Assembly (NCBI RefSeq): GCF_030944625.1
Contig: NZ_JAUSXY010000001.1
Coordinates: 930,001 to 994,000 of the forward strand
Source of the DNA: Arthrobacter sp. SLBN-112
Lineage (GTDB): Bacteria; Actinomycetota; Actinomycetes; Actinomycetales; Micrococcaceae
Length of the DNA stretch: 64,000 bases
Direction: 5' to 3'
A program made the position numbers and the translations under genes. This document shows, in pieces, positions 15,859 to 24,077 of the stretch (its first letter is position 1; every line of letters begins with the position of its first letter). Under the pieces are notes generated by a model. It ran no database searches and was not told the origin of the DNA. It was given only the letters and a program-made list of their open reading frames with translations.

Positions 15859-16532
15859 GGAGCCGTGACGTCCCGGCCGGTCGGATCCCCGGCGGTCGGG
15901 TCGGCCAAGGCAAGGCCGCCCACCGGGCTGCCATCCCAGTGGATCAGGTTCCAGCCCGCTTCCAGGCTCCCTTCCACCGCCACGATTCCGGTGTTCGCCA
16001 GGATATGCCGTGCAGCGAACTCGTGGCCTGCGCCTTGGGCCCGCATCCCGGCCCAAGTACGGATGGCGGCGCCGTGGCTGACCACAGCCGCCGTGCCGTG
16101 CTGATCGCGCACCGCGCGCTCCACCACGTTCGCGATCGCGGCGTCGAAACGCTCGAAGAAGGCGTGGCCGTCCGGCCCTGCCGGCATGCGCTGGTCCAGG
16201 TCGCCGGCGGCCCACGAGATGACCGTCCCCATGTAGCGCTTGTGGGATTCGTGGTCCGTGAGCTTCTCCAGGGAGCCTGCCTCGATTTCGTGCAGGCCGT
16301 CCAGGATCTCGATATCAAGGGAATGCAGCCGGGCCAGCGGGGCCGCAGTGATCTGCGTCCTGATCAGGGTGGAGGCGTACAGTGCCCCGATGCTCTCGTT
16401 GGCCAGTGCCCGTGCCATGGCCTCAGCCTGGCGTTCACCCAGCTCGGTCAACCCGGGGCCCGGGTGGTCGGTGTCCAGTTGGCCCAGGACGTTCCCGGGA
16501 GTTTCGCCATGTCGGATCAGGAGCAGCCTCAT
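15855..16532 (-). CDS. Histidine phosphatase family protein (phosphoglycerate-mutase-like)
   Basis: A 225-residue phosphatase of the histidine phosphatase superfamily. The phosphorylated histidine lies in the opening MRLLLIRHGETPGNV (RHG at 7-9), the second conserved arginine in ASTLIRTQITA, an acid/base glutamate in LHEIEAGSLE, and the second histidine in AAVVSHGAAIRTW. Substrates range from sugar phosphates to nucleotides and cannot be predicted. ATG 16532 gives the canonical family start; an upstream frame adds 14 unlikely residues. Confidence 0.88.
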   Translation of the reverse strand: MRLLLIRHGETPGNVLGQLDTDHPGPGLTELGERQAEAMARALANESIGALYASTLIRTQITAAPLARLHSLDIEILDGLHEIEAGSLEKLTDHESHKRYMGTVISWAAGDLDQRMPAGPDGHAFFERFDAAIANVVERAVRDQHGTAAVVSHGAAIRTWAGMRAQGAGHEFAARHILANTGIVAVEGSLEAGWNLIHWDGSPVGGLALADPTAGDPTGRDVTAP

Positions 16533-16612
16533 GATTCCAGTTTCCCACCCGATCGGACGCCGGCTCACACGCACCGCAACGGCAGGCAGGGCACACCGCG
16601 GGATACAAGGAA

Positions 16613-16640
16613 GGCGCCGGACCCTCCCGGGCCCGGCGCC
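16613..16640 (-). terminator. GC-rich hairpin downstream of purB
   Basis: Inverted repeat GGCGCCGG / CCGGCGCC with a 12-base loop, 32 bases past the purB stop. No T-run, as is common in actinobacteria. Confidence 0.45.
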
Positions 16641-16671
16641 GTCGTCGTACGTTCCTGCCCTGCTGCGGGCT

Positions 16672-18114
16672 TTACTTCAGGTGGTCCACCAGCTGGTCCG
16701 CGATGCCGGTGTACTTGCCGGGCGTCAGGGCCAGGAGCCGGGCCTCGGCTTCGGGGGACAGGCCCAGGCCCTGCACGAATTCCTGCATGCGGGCGGCGTC
16801 CACGCGGTGGCCGCGGGTGAGGTCCTTCAGCCGTTCGTACGGGTTCTCCATGCCTTCGACGCCGGCGATCGCCTCGGCGCGCATCACCATCTGGATGGCC
16901 TCGCCCAGGACCTCCCAGTTGGTGTCCAGGTCACCGGCCAGCACGTCCTCGGCAACGTCCAGGCGCTCCAGGCCCTTGGCAACGTTCGAGATAGCCAGCA
17001 GGGAGTGGCCAAAGGCGACGCCGATGTTGCGCTGGCTGGAGGAATCGGTGAGGTCGCGCTGCCAGCGGGAAGTGACCAGGGTGGAGCCCAGGACGTCCAG
17101 CAGGCCGGAGGAGATCTCCAGGTTGGCCTCGGCGTTTTCGAACCGGATGGGATTGACCTTGTGCGGCATGGTGGAGGAGCCCGTGGCGCCGGCGACGGGG
17201 ATCTGCGCGAAGTAGCCGATGGAGATGTAGCTCCAGATGTCCGTGCAGACGTTGTGCAGGATCCGGTTGAAGCGGGCGACGTCGGCGTACAGCTCGGCCT
17301 GCCAGTCGTGGCTTTCGATCTGGGTGGTCAGGGGGTTCCAGGTGAGGCCCAGCCCCTCGACGAACGACTTGGAGACCTGCTGCCAGTCAGCACCCGGAAC
17401 GGAGGCCACGTGGGCGGCGTACGTGCCGGTGGCGCCGTTGATCTTGCCCAGGTATTCGGTCTTGGCGATCCGGTCCAGCTGGCGGGTCAGGCGGTGGGCG
17501 ATGACCGCCAGTTCCTTGCCCAGGGTGGTGGGAGTGGCAGGCTGGCCGTGCGTGCGTGACAGCATGGGCACCGCGCGGTTCTCCTCGGCCATCGTGCTGA
17601 TCTCCGCCACGAGCTTGCGGGCGGCGGGCAGCCACACGTCCTCCACAGCACCTTTGACGCCGAGGGCGTAGGACAGGTTGTTGATGTCCTCGGAGGTGCA
17701 GCCGAAGTGGACCATGGCGGTCAGGTTTTCGATGCCGACGGCGGGCAGGCGGCGCCCGATGTAGTACTCCACAGCCTTCACGTCGTGGACCGTGACGGCC
17801 TCTATTTCGGCGAGCTCCGCCACGGAGGCAGCATCGAATTCAGTGACAATCGCCCGGAGCTGGTCCTGCTGTTCGGTGCTCAGCGGGCCGGCGCCGGGAA
17901 GGACGTTGTTGCTGGTCAGGTGGATGAGCCATTCCACTTCAACGGCCACACGGTCCCGGTTCAGTGCCGCCTCGGACAGGTAATCGACCAGGGGCGCGAC
18001 GGCGGGCTGGTAGCGGCCGTCGAGGGGTCCGAGCGCGATTTTTTCCGGCGACGCGGCGAGGGCCAGGCGTCCTGAGGGCGTACGGGTGTCAGCTGTGGCG
18101 GCAGTTTCAGGCAT
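16672..18114 (-). CDS. purB: Adenylosuccinate lyase
   Basis: A 480-residue fumarase/aspartase superfamily enzyme of purine synthesis, cleaving SAICAR to AICAR and adenylosuccinate to AMP, each with release of fumarate. The superfamily signature GSSTMPHKVNP carries the mobile catalytic loop; TSEDINNLSYAL and SRTHGQPATPTTLGKE are the other two conserved regions, the latter with the acid histidine. The long form with VEVEWLIHLTSNN near the start is the branch close to E. coli PurB. It is single and in a housekeeping context. Confidence 0.95.
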   Translation of the reverse strand: MPETAATADTRTPSGRLALAASPEKIALGPLDGRYQPAVAPLVDYLSEAALNRDRVAVEVEWLIHLTSNNVLPGAGPLSTEQQDQLRAIVTEFDAASVAELAEIEAVTVHDVKAVEYYIGRRLPAVGIENLTAMVHFGCTSEDINNLSYALGVKGAVEDVWLPAARKLVAEISTMAEENRAVPMLSRTHGQPATPTTLGKELAVIAHRLTRQLDRIAKTEYLGKINGATGTYAAHVASVPGADWQQVSKSFVEGLGLTWNPLTTQIESHDWQAELYADVARFNRILHNVCTDIWSYISIGYFAQIPVAGATGSSTMPHKVNPIRFENAEANLEISSGLLDVLGSTLVTSRWQRDLTDSSSQRNIGVAFGHSLLAISNVAKGLERLDVAEDVLAGDLDTNWEVLGEAIQMVMRAEAIAGVEGMENPYERLKDLTRGHRVDAARMQEFVQGLGLSPEAEARLLALTPGKYTGIADQLVDHLK

Positions 18115-18282
18115 GTGCTGATTCTTTCACGAAGTCAGGCGGCGCCTTAAGCGGGCATCCCACGTTACTTTTCCACATAGCCGACGGCGGCGCTTACCGG
18201 CCGCGGGCGGGGTCCCTAGCGTTGGGATGGCAGGTGGCGAGGCGCGGGTATCAACAGCCCGGAAGGCAGGGCAGGAGTGGGC

Positions 18283-18585
18283 ATGGGGAATGATCTGGCG
18301 GACGGGATCTGGGGCAGCGGGCAGCGCTCCAGCAGTGAAGTCCAAGAGCTGGCCAGAAGAGTGGCACATTGTGCCGACAGGACGGAAGAGGTCCTCGCCG
18401 GATTCCATGACATCCAGCTGTCAGACTGGGAATCACCGGCCGGTAAGGCATATCGCGATTCCGTCAGCCTTCAGGCCGTGGCGGTGCGAAGGACACTTGA
18501 CCGGCTGCGGGAGGCCTCCGCCGCCGTAGCTGCCCATGCACTTGCAACCCTGACTTCCGAGTGTTCGCCGGACAGCCGCTTCTGA
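18283..18585 (+). CDS. WXG100-like small protein
   Basis: A 100-residue all-helical protein with two predicted helices separated by WESPAGKAY (Trp49), a W-x-S variant of the WXG turn of Esx proteins; hydrophobics recur in the flanking helices (VQELARRVAHCADRTEEVLAGF; VAVRRTLDRLREASAAVAAHAL). Esx-like proteins are secreted by type VII systems or serve as partners of larger substrates. ATG 18283 is chosen because AGGAG ends five bases earlier; GTG 18277 is an alternative. Its TGA overlaps the start of the next gene (TGATG), so the two proteins are probably made together. Confidence 0.65.
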   Translation: MGNDLADGIWGSGQRSSSEVQELARRVAHCADRTEEVLAGFHDIQLSDWESPAGKAYRDSVSLQAVAVRRTLDRLREASAAVAAHALATLTSECSPDSRF

Positions 18586-19931
18586 TGGCCGACACAACGC
18601 CGGCCGGGTCGGGAGGCCCTATCCATGTGTCGCCCCCGCCCCCCGACGGCATCCTGGAGATCTCTGGAGGCGTGGGTGGCATTACTGTCCAGTTGGAGGA
18701 GCTCGATGCAGGCGCCGTCAAGCTCGATGGGTTGGCCGACAGGCTCGCCACCATCGAGATGGAGCTTTTCAACACGTGGCAGCAGCTCGGTGCTTACCAA
18801 GACCAGCCGCGCGTCACGGGGACCGCTGCACTAATTGCCGTTGGCGACGCACGCGACGATGTCCAAAAAGTGCGCATGGAACTCCAGCGCACCAGCAGCC
18901 AGGTCCGCAGCTGCAGGCGTGAGTACGAATTTGCCGAAACTACTGCGCGCACCTTGTGGATGCTGCGCCTGTCCGAACCGGGGGTTGAACTCCAGAAACA
19001 CGTCGACTTCTGGCGCACGGGGTTCCTCAACGGCGACGCCACCGAGACGCTCGTGGCAAATGCGGCCGCAGTCCTGCCTGCGATCACACCAGGGGTTCAA
19101 TGGGCCGTCCCCGCGCTGCATACCGGGACGGTCGTCGCCACGCCGGAAGAAAGCATGAGCATCGATCTCGATGCCACGCCGGCAGGGCTGTTGGACCGGG
19201 TCAGGCTGCTGGAGGAACGGGGCAGCGGCTTCATCGAAGTAATTGAGGTGGATAACAACGGGGCGAAAGCGTACGTGGTGATCATTCCCGGCACCCAGGT
19301 TCACGACCAAGACAGCGGAACCAATCCTTTCGATCTTGGCGGCATCGTCGACGGGATGGGCAACAATTCTGCGCAGGTAAATGCCGCCGTCCTCCAATCG
19401 CTGCGGGCCGCCGGAGCGCAACCGGGGGCGGACGTAGTGGGAGTGGGCTACAGCCAGGGCGGAATTCACGCCATGAACCTGGCGGCAGACGAGAGGTTCC
19501 GGAAGGAGTACCACATGAAGTACGTGCTAACGGCTGGATCGCCAATCTCGCGCATCACGCCTCCCCCCGAGGTCAGCAGCCTTCACTTGGAGCACCGCAT
19601 GGACTGGGTGCCGGGCAGCGATGGCCTTGCCAACCCGGACACCCGCAACCAGGTCACAGTCACCATGACCAACGACCTCTACGTTCGCGGCGGAGAAGAC
19701 GCCGGGCTCGGACCGGGCCACAACCTCAGCGGCTATGAAGAGGCCGCCCGGCTCGTGGGTACCAGCAAGGACCCCTCTCTTGCACAGTCCGCGGCCGTCC
19801 TCGGCGGCGTATTGGGTGCCGGCGGCGTTGCCACTGCCACGCGATTTTCCTTGGCGAAAACTCCGCCGCCCCCTCCACCCATGGAGCGCAGGGACCCCTT
19901 CTCTGGGCGCCCGCAACGGGGTGCCAAGTAG
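18585..19931 (+). CDS. Alpha/beta hydrolase with N-terminal helical region, probable type VII-associated protein
   Basis: A 448-residue protein. After a Pro-rich start, residues about 35-150 are helical and WXG-like in character (ELDAGAVKLDGLADRLATIEMELFNTW, RVTGTAALIAVGDARDDVQKVRMEL). From about 205 comes a lipase-like alpha/beta hydrolase: IIPGTQ at 233-238 forming the oxyanion-side loop and the nucleophile elbow GVGYSQGG with Ser290. Candidate acid and histidine lie in MDWVPGSDG and LGPGHNLSG. The tail is Pro-rich. There is no signal peptide, so export, if any, would go through the coupled Esx-like partner. A phospholipase or esterase role is inference; no characterised match recognised. 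Confidence 0.7.
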   Translation: MADTTPAGSGGPIHVSPPPPDGILEISGGVGGITVQLEELDAGAVKLDGLADRLATIEMELFNTWQQLGAYQDQPRVTGTAALIAVGDARDDVQKVRMELQRTSSQVRSCRREYEFAETTARTLWMLRLSEPGVELQKHVDFWRTGFLNGDATETLVANAAAVLPAITPGVQWAVPALHTGTVVATPEESMSIDLDATPAGLLDRVRLLEERGSGFIEVIEVDNNGAKAYVVIIPGTQVHDQDSGTNPFDLGGIVDGMGNNSAQVNAAVLQSLRAAGAQPGADVVGVGYSQGGIHAMNLAADERFRKEYHMKYVLTAGSPISRITPPPEVSSLHLEHRMDWVPGSDGLANPDTRNQVTVTMTNDLYVRGGEDAGLGPGHNLSGYEEAARLVGTSKDPSLAQSAAVLGGVLGAGGVATATRFSLAKTPPPPPPMERRDPFSGRPQRGAK

Positions 19932-19950
19932 GAAGCGCGGCAAGACAGGC

Positions 19951-20850
19951 TCACGAGATCTGGGCTGCGTGCATTTCAGCGTAGGCGTCGAGCGGGGCGG
20001 GCTCCGGCGGCGGGGGAGGGAGCGGCGCCGCAGGTGGCGGGGCGGCGGGGCACCGGTAGTTGTAGTCGAGGTCCCCGTCAGTAAACTGGGTCAGGGCTAC
20101 CATCCCGCCGGGCGTGAGCGGAGCGGCCCCGCATAGCTCCTGCGCTGTGGAGGTGGATTCCGCACCCGCCAGCCAGCTTCTTAGTCCGGAGAGGTTGGTT
20201 CCGGGAGTGACTCCGCCGGCGATTTCGCCGAATTGATAGGCCGTGGAGTAGATCCCGACCTCCGCGCCCGTGCTCTCCAGGTAGGCGGCCATGCCTTCCA
20301 GCTCGGCTGCGTTGGCGGCCTTGTCCCAGAGCCAGCTGTTTCCGGTTTCGACATCCAGCCACCACACGCGCCGCACCGCGCCGTCGCCCGCATCCTTTAG
20401 GATCACCACATCGTTGAAGGCCATGGCGTACCCGTGGACGTAGGCGCAGGCCGGGGAAGCCGTGCCGTCGCACAATCCGTAGGGGTTGCCCACGTCGGTG
20501 CCCAGGTACGTGTTGCCCGCCGGCCACCACAGGGATTCCACCGGCCCGGTTGCGGCGGTGTTCACGTACACCGCCGCCGGAGTTCCCGCCGCGGCATCGG
20601 AGGTGCGGTCCGCCCAGGCCAACTGGGCGGACAGGCATGGATTGACTGTGTCCGGCCGTCCGCCGTTCACCCCCACAAGCGCGAACGCCGGCGGTGCGGG
20701 AAGGCCGCCGCCGCATTGGGGCCAAGAGATGTCGTTGCCGAGCACAGCCCCGTCGCCAGGCGCCGGCCCTGCTGCGACTGCCCCGTGAGCCGGGCTCGCC
20801 TGCCAGGCGAAAAGCACGCAGGCGGCAACCAGGATCCTTATCGCCTTCAT
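19951..20850 (-). CDS. Secreted DUF1906-type glycoside-hydrolase-like protein
   Basis: A 299-residue secreted protein. A signal peptide (MKAIRILVAACVLFAWQASPAHGA) precedes a TIM-barrel-like domain resembling lysozyme-type GH25/DUF1906 folds: GNDISWPQCGG at the first strand, FALVGVNGG, AAVYVNTA, RVWWLDVETGNSW with an Asp/Glu pair at the expected catalytic strand, and EVGIYSTAYQFGEI. A Pro-rich tail follows residue 270. Cell-wall hydrolysis is the natural guess but is unproven. ATG 20850 is chosen because it begins the signal peptide. It converges on the putative type VII hydrolase gene, 19 bases away. Confidence 0.75.
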   Translation of the reverse strand: MKAIRILVAACVLFAWQASPAHGAVAAGPAPGDGAVLGNDISWPQCGGGLPAPPAFALVGVNGGRPDTVNPCLSAQLAWADRTSDAAAGTPAAVYVNTAATGPVESLWWPAGNTYLGTDVGNPYGLCDGTASPACAYVHGYAMAFNDVVILKDAGDGAVRRVWWLDVETGNSWLWDKAANAAELEGMAAYLESTGAEVGIYSTAYQFGEIAGGVTPGTNLSGLRSWLAGAESTSTAQELCGAAPLTPGGMVALTQFTDGDLDYNYRCPAAPPPAAPLPPPPPEPAPLDAYAEMHAAQIS

Positions 20851-20981
20851 TGATGGCCCCCGTTCCAGGAACTGACAGCAACGGGCCGTTCGGCGGCCCA
20901 ACTGGCAGCAGCCTAGGAGGCCGCGTTCCGCGGGTCATGGGTGGCCGGTACTGCAGTTTCAGGAGGGTTTAGGGGAAGCGC

Positions 20982-21030
20982 ACCTGCCGTGTACTTGTTT
21001 TGGGGCGTACCCCTACTTGGGACGGCAGGT
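20982..21030 (-). terminator. Nested hairpin downstream of holin-like gene
   Basis: Outer arms ACCTGCCGT (20982-20990) and ACGGCAGGT (21022-21030) enclose a second hairpin GGGG-cgta-CCCC (21002-21013), 15 bases past the stop at 21046. Confidence 0.45.
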
Positions 21031-21045
21031 CCCGGACGGCCCGGC

Positions 21046-21471
21046 TCAGCGCCGGGCGCCTGGCAGGATGCCCGCCACCATGGAGACCAGGGAGATGATG
21101 ATCGCAGCCAGCACCGCAGTCCAGAAGAAGGAGTCAATGGTGAGGTGCACGGGGGTGTAACTGCTGATCCAGGCCGTCAGGTAGAGCATGGCGGCATTAA
21201 TGACGATGGCGAAAAGGCCAAGTGTCAGGATGGTGATAGGCAGGGCCAGGAGCCTTACCAGTGGCCGCACAAAGGCGTTGACCACCCCGAAGATGAGGCC
21301 GATGAAGAGATAGGCCAGGACAATCCCGATGGTGCCGGTATCCTGCGATATCCCGGACCTTGCCACCGCATCCGATGCTGCGGTGCTTGCGATGTCCATT
21401 CCCGGCAGGATCCAACTGGCCACCCAGAGAGCTGCGGCGTTGACGATGACCCGAGGAATGAATGAACCCAT
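21046..21471 (-). CDS. Phage-holin-like / YvlD family membrane protein
   Basis: A 141-residue protein of four membrane segments: FIPRVIVNAAALWVASWIL, IGIVLAYLFIGLIFGVVNAFV, LLALPITILTLGLFAIVINAAMLYLTAWI and FFWTAVLAAIIISLVSMVAGIL. The central NAFVRPLVRLLALPITILTLGLF is the hallmark of the YvlD/phage holin family 4 proteins, which are chromosomal and of unknown role, not true phage genes here. ATG 21471 follows GGAAG; a start 18 bases upstream is possible. It is divergent from the aminotransferase gene. Confidence 0.82.
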   Translation of the reverse strand: MGSFIPRVIVNAAALWVASWILPGMDIASTAASDAVARSGISQDTGTIGIVLAYLFIGLIFGVVNAFVRPLVRLLALPITILTLGLFAIVINAAMLYLTAWISSYTPVHLTIDSFFWTAVLAAIIISLVSMVAGILPGARR

Positions 21472-21563
21472 GCCACCATGCTTCCACATGGCCCCGCGCG
21501 GTGGCTTGGGGAGAAGCCGGGATTTTGGAGTTTGCCTCCCGGGTGCCTCCGGCGGCCGCGAAG

Positions 21564-21569
21564 TAGGCT
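21564..21569 (+). promoter_or_regulatory. -10 box of leaderless aminotransferase promoter
   Basis: TAGGCT, six bases, ATG 21576; no ribosome site possible. Confidence 0.5.
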
Positions 21570-21575
21570 GGAACC

Positions 21576-22694
21576 ATGACCTCATCTGAGACCAGGGCAG
21601 GCGGAATCGCGCCGCGCCCGGTGCTGGACCGGCTGCCCCGTTACGCCGCAGGAAAACCTCCCGCCGCCGTCAGCGGACTGGCCAGTTACAAGTTGTCATC
21701 CAACGAGAACCCGCTGCCGCCGATTCCTGCGGTGCTGGAGGCCATCGCCCGGCAGGATGACTTCAACCGGTACCCGGATCCGCTGAGCAGCAAGTTGCGG
21801 GCTGCGCTCGCCGGGTTCCTTGGCGTGCCGGCCGAGGACATTGTGACCGGTGCGGGAAGCCTGGGGGCCCTGAGCCAGATCCTCGCGGCCTTCGCCGGCC
21901 AGAATGAGGACGGCAAGGCCGATGAAGTGATTTATGCTTGGCGGTCCTTTGAGGCTTACCCCATCAGTGTCGGCCTTGCCGGTGCGGAAAGTGTGCGTAT
22001 CCCCGTACTGCCGGACGGCCGGCATGACCTGGAAGCCATGGCGGCTGCAGTCACCGTCCGCACCAGGATCATCCTTCTCTGTACGCCGAACAACCCCACC
22101 GGCCCTGCCCTTACGGCAGCAGAAACCGAGGCCTTCATCCGGTCCGTCCCTGCCGATGTGGTGGTGGTGATCGACGAGGCCTACCAGGAGTTCGTCAGGG
22201 CGGCAGACGCCGTGGACGGGATTGACCTCTACCGGAAATACCCCAACGTCGTCGTGCTCCGGACGTTCTCCAAGGCGCACGGCCTGGCAGGGCTCCGCGT
22301 GGGCTACAGTGTGTCCCATCCCGAACTGACCCAGTACCTTCGCATCGCCGCAACCCCGTTTGCGGTGTCCCAAATTGCGGAGCGGGCGGCAATTGTTTCG
22401 CTCGAGAACTACGGCCAGGTTGTGGAAAGGGTACAAAAGCTTGTCGATGAGAGGGCACGCGTCACTGCCGGCCTGCGGGATCTCGGCTGGGATATCCCCG
22501 ACGCGCAGGGCAACTTTGTGTGGCTCGCCCTTGGCACCGAAAGTACCGCGTTTGCGGAGCTGGCGGGGACACGCGCCCTCTCCGTGCGGGCGTTTCCCGG
22601 CGAAGGTGTGAGGGTAAGTATCGGGGAGGCCGAAGCCAACGCGCGTTTTCTCCAGTTGTGTGCCGACTATACAAAGGCACCAGCCAGTTCCTAG
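21576..22694 (+). CDS. Histidinol-phosphate/aromatic aminotransferase family protein
   Basis: A 372-residue fold-type I PLP aminotransferase of the HisC family. Seen: KLSSNENPLPP near residue 38, RYPDPLSSKLRAALA, CTPNNPTGPALT, IDEAYQEF, and the PLP lysine Lys233 in RTFSKAHGLAGLRVGY. Actinobacteria often have this paralogue as the aromatic-acid aminotransferase (phenylpyruvate/imidazole acetol phosphate); no other his genes are near, so a phenylalanine or tyrosine role is as likely as histidine synthesis. The mRNA is predicted leaderless. Its end is followed by a small perfect stem and the promoter of the dehydrogenase operon. Confidence 0.88.
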   Translation: MTSSETRAGGIAPRPVLDRLPRYAAGKPPAAVSGLASYKLSSNENPLPPIPAVLEAIARQDDFNRYPDPLSSKLRAALAGFLGVPAEDIVTGAGSLGALSQILAAFAGQNEDGKADEVIYAWRSFEAYPISVGLAGAESVRIPVLPDGRHDLEAMAAAVTVRTRIILLCTPNNPTGPALTAAETEAFIRSVPADVVVVIDEAYQEFVRAADAVDGIDLYRKYPNVVVLRTFSKAHGLAGLRVGYSVSHPELTQYLRIAATPFAVSQIAERAAIVSLENYGQVVERVQKLVDERARVTAGLRDLGWDIPDAQGNFVWLALGTESTAFAELAGTRALSVRAFPGEGVRVSIGEAEANARFLQLCADYTKAPASS

Positions 22695-22702
22695 CACTTA
22701 AC

Positions 22703-22722
22703 AAGTAGCCCTTCCGCTACTT
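22703..22722 (+). terminator. Short stem after aminotransferase gene
   Basis: Perfect AAGTAGC / GCTACTT stem with a 6-base loop, nine bases past the stop codon. Low G+C and no T-run, so it could equally be an operator of the next promoter. Confidence 0.35.
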
Positions 22723-22755
22723 ACCGAAGATAAAGTTAGGATCAGTAAGCCAATG

Positions 22756-22795
22756 TATATGCCGCAAGCGGAATGTATTCCCTTTGCGGCATATA
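22756..22795. promoter_or_regulatory. 40-bp nested perfect dyad upstream of the oxoacid dehydrogenase operon
   Basis: Outer arms TATATGCCGCAA (22756-22767) and TTGCGGCATATA (22784-22795); inner arms GGAAT (22770-22774) and ATTCC (22777-22781), all sharing one centre at 22775.5. It lies 49 bases before the E1 alpha start in an A/T-rich promoter patch. Probably an operator for a multimeric regulator. Confidence 0.7.
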
Positions 22796-22844
22796 TCCCA
22801 GCGACATTTGCATTGCATCCGGATGCGGCAAGCAAGGAGACGGT

Positions 22845-24077
22845 ATGGGCACTCATCTGCCTTCCACCGAGTTCGACGGAACAGCGGTAGACGACCAGCG
22901 GGAAGCTGATGCTGAAGCTGTCTTGGGCGAGCCCGCGGCCCACATGGTGCAGCTGCTAGGCCCCGATGGAAAGCTGGGCGCCGATCCGGTGTTCAGCAAC
23001 TACGCGGACAAGCTCACCCCGGAGGCGCTGCGCGGCCTTTACGCCGACATGGCCGCGATCCGCCGGTTCGACGTCGAAGCCACCGCCCTCCAGCGCCAGG
23101 GTCAGCTGGCATTGTGGGTGCCGCTCACGGGCCAGGAGGCCGCGCAGATCGGCTCGGGCCGTGCCAGCCAGCCACAGGACTACATCTTCCCCACGTACCG
23201 TGAGCACGGCGTCGCGTTAACCCGCAACGTGGACCTTGCCGAGCTCCTGCGCCAGTTCCGCGGAGTCTCCAACGGCGGCTGGAACCCCAAGGACACCAAC
23301 TTCCACCTGTACACGCTGGTCCTGGCTGCGCAGACCCTCCATGCAGTGGGCTATGCGATGGGAATCCAACGCGACCAGAAGCTCGCCGCCGCAACCGGTG
23401 CTGCCGGCAAGGAACCTGATGCCGCCGTCATCGCCTACTTCGGCGACGGCGCCAGCTCCGAAGGCGACGTCCACGAGTCCATGGTGTTCGCCTCCTCCTA
23501 CAACGCTCCGGTGGTGTTTTTCTGCCAGAACAACCACTGGGCCATCTCCGTGCCCAGCAACGTGCAGACGCGGGTTCCGCTCTCCAACCGGGCCAAGGGC
23601 TACGGCTTCCCGGGCATCCGGGTGGATGGCAATGACGTAATCGCCGTGCACGCTGTCACCGAGTGGGCGCTGGAGCACGCCCGCCGAGGCAAGGGTCCGG
23701 TCCTGATCGAGGCTTTCACGTACCGGGTGGGGGCGCACACCACCGCCGACGATCCCACCAAGTACCGTGAGTCGGCCGAAGAGGATGCGTGGCGTGCCAA
23801 GGATCCCCTGGCACGGCTCGAGAAGTACCTGAGTGCCGAAGGCCTCGCGGACGACGCCTTCTTCGCCAAGGTCAAGGCCGACGGCGACGAGCTCGCCGCC
23901 TACGTCCGGCGCACCGCCCACGACCTCGAGGACCCGGACATCCGGCAGTCGTTCGCCAACGTCTACGCCGAGGCGCACCCGCTGGTGGCCGAGGAACTGG
24001 CGTGGTTCGAGGAATACAGCGCAGGATTCGCCGGCGAGGAAGAGTCCGCCGGGCAGGCAGCAAAGGCAGGCCACTGA
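22845..24077 (+). CDS. pdhA: Pyruvate/branched-chain 2-oxoacid dehydrogenase E1 component, alpha subunit
   Basis: A 410-residue thiamine-diphosphate enzyme subunit. The ThDP/Mg motif is GDGASSEGDVHESMVFA... beginning with Gly200 and ending in FFCQNNHW about 30 residues later; ISVPSNVQT and EAFTYRVGAHTTADDPTKYR (phosphorylation-loop region) are family typical. It decarboxylates pyruvate or branched-chain oxoacids and acylates E2. ATG 22845 has AAGGAG five bases upstream; an upstream in-frame start inside the dyad is rejected. TGATG overlap with the beta subunit gene shows coupling. Whether pyruvate or branched-chain acids are the substrate is unresolved; the heteromeric form in an aerobic actinobacterium favours branched-chain acids. 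Confidence 0.9.
   Translation: MGTHLPSTEFDGTAVDDQREADAEAVLGEPAAHMVQLLGPDGKLGADPVFSNYADKLTPEALRGLYADMAAIRRFDVEATALQRQGQLALWVPLTGQEAAQIGSGRASQPQDYIFPTYREHGVALTRNVDLAELLRQFRGVSNGGWNPKDTNFHLYTLVLAAQTLHAVGYAMGIQRDQKLAAATGAAGKEPDAAVIAYFGDGASSEGDVHESMVFASSYNAPVVFFCQNNHWAISVPSNVQTRVPLSNRAKGYGFPGIRVDGNDVIAVHAVTEWALEHARRGKGPVLIEAFTYRVGAHTTADDPTKYRESAEEDAWRAKDPLARLEKYLSAEGLADDAFFAKVKADGDELAAYVRRTAHDLEDPDIRQSFANVYAEAHPLVAEELAWFEEYSAGFAGEEESAGQAAKAGH

Noticed and set aside
21046..21471. Prophage remnant, because of the holin-like protein
   Set aside because: The YvlD/holin-4 family is a normal chromosomal family and no other phage gene is near.
22773..22844. Upstream in-frame start for the E1 alpha gene
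   Set aside because: It lies inside the 40-bp dyad and lacks a ribosome site; ATG 22845 has AAGGAG at ideal distance.
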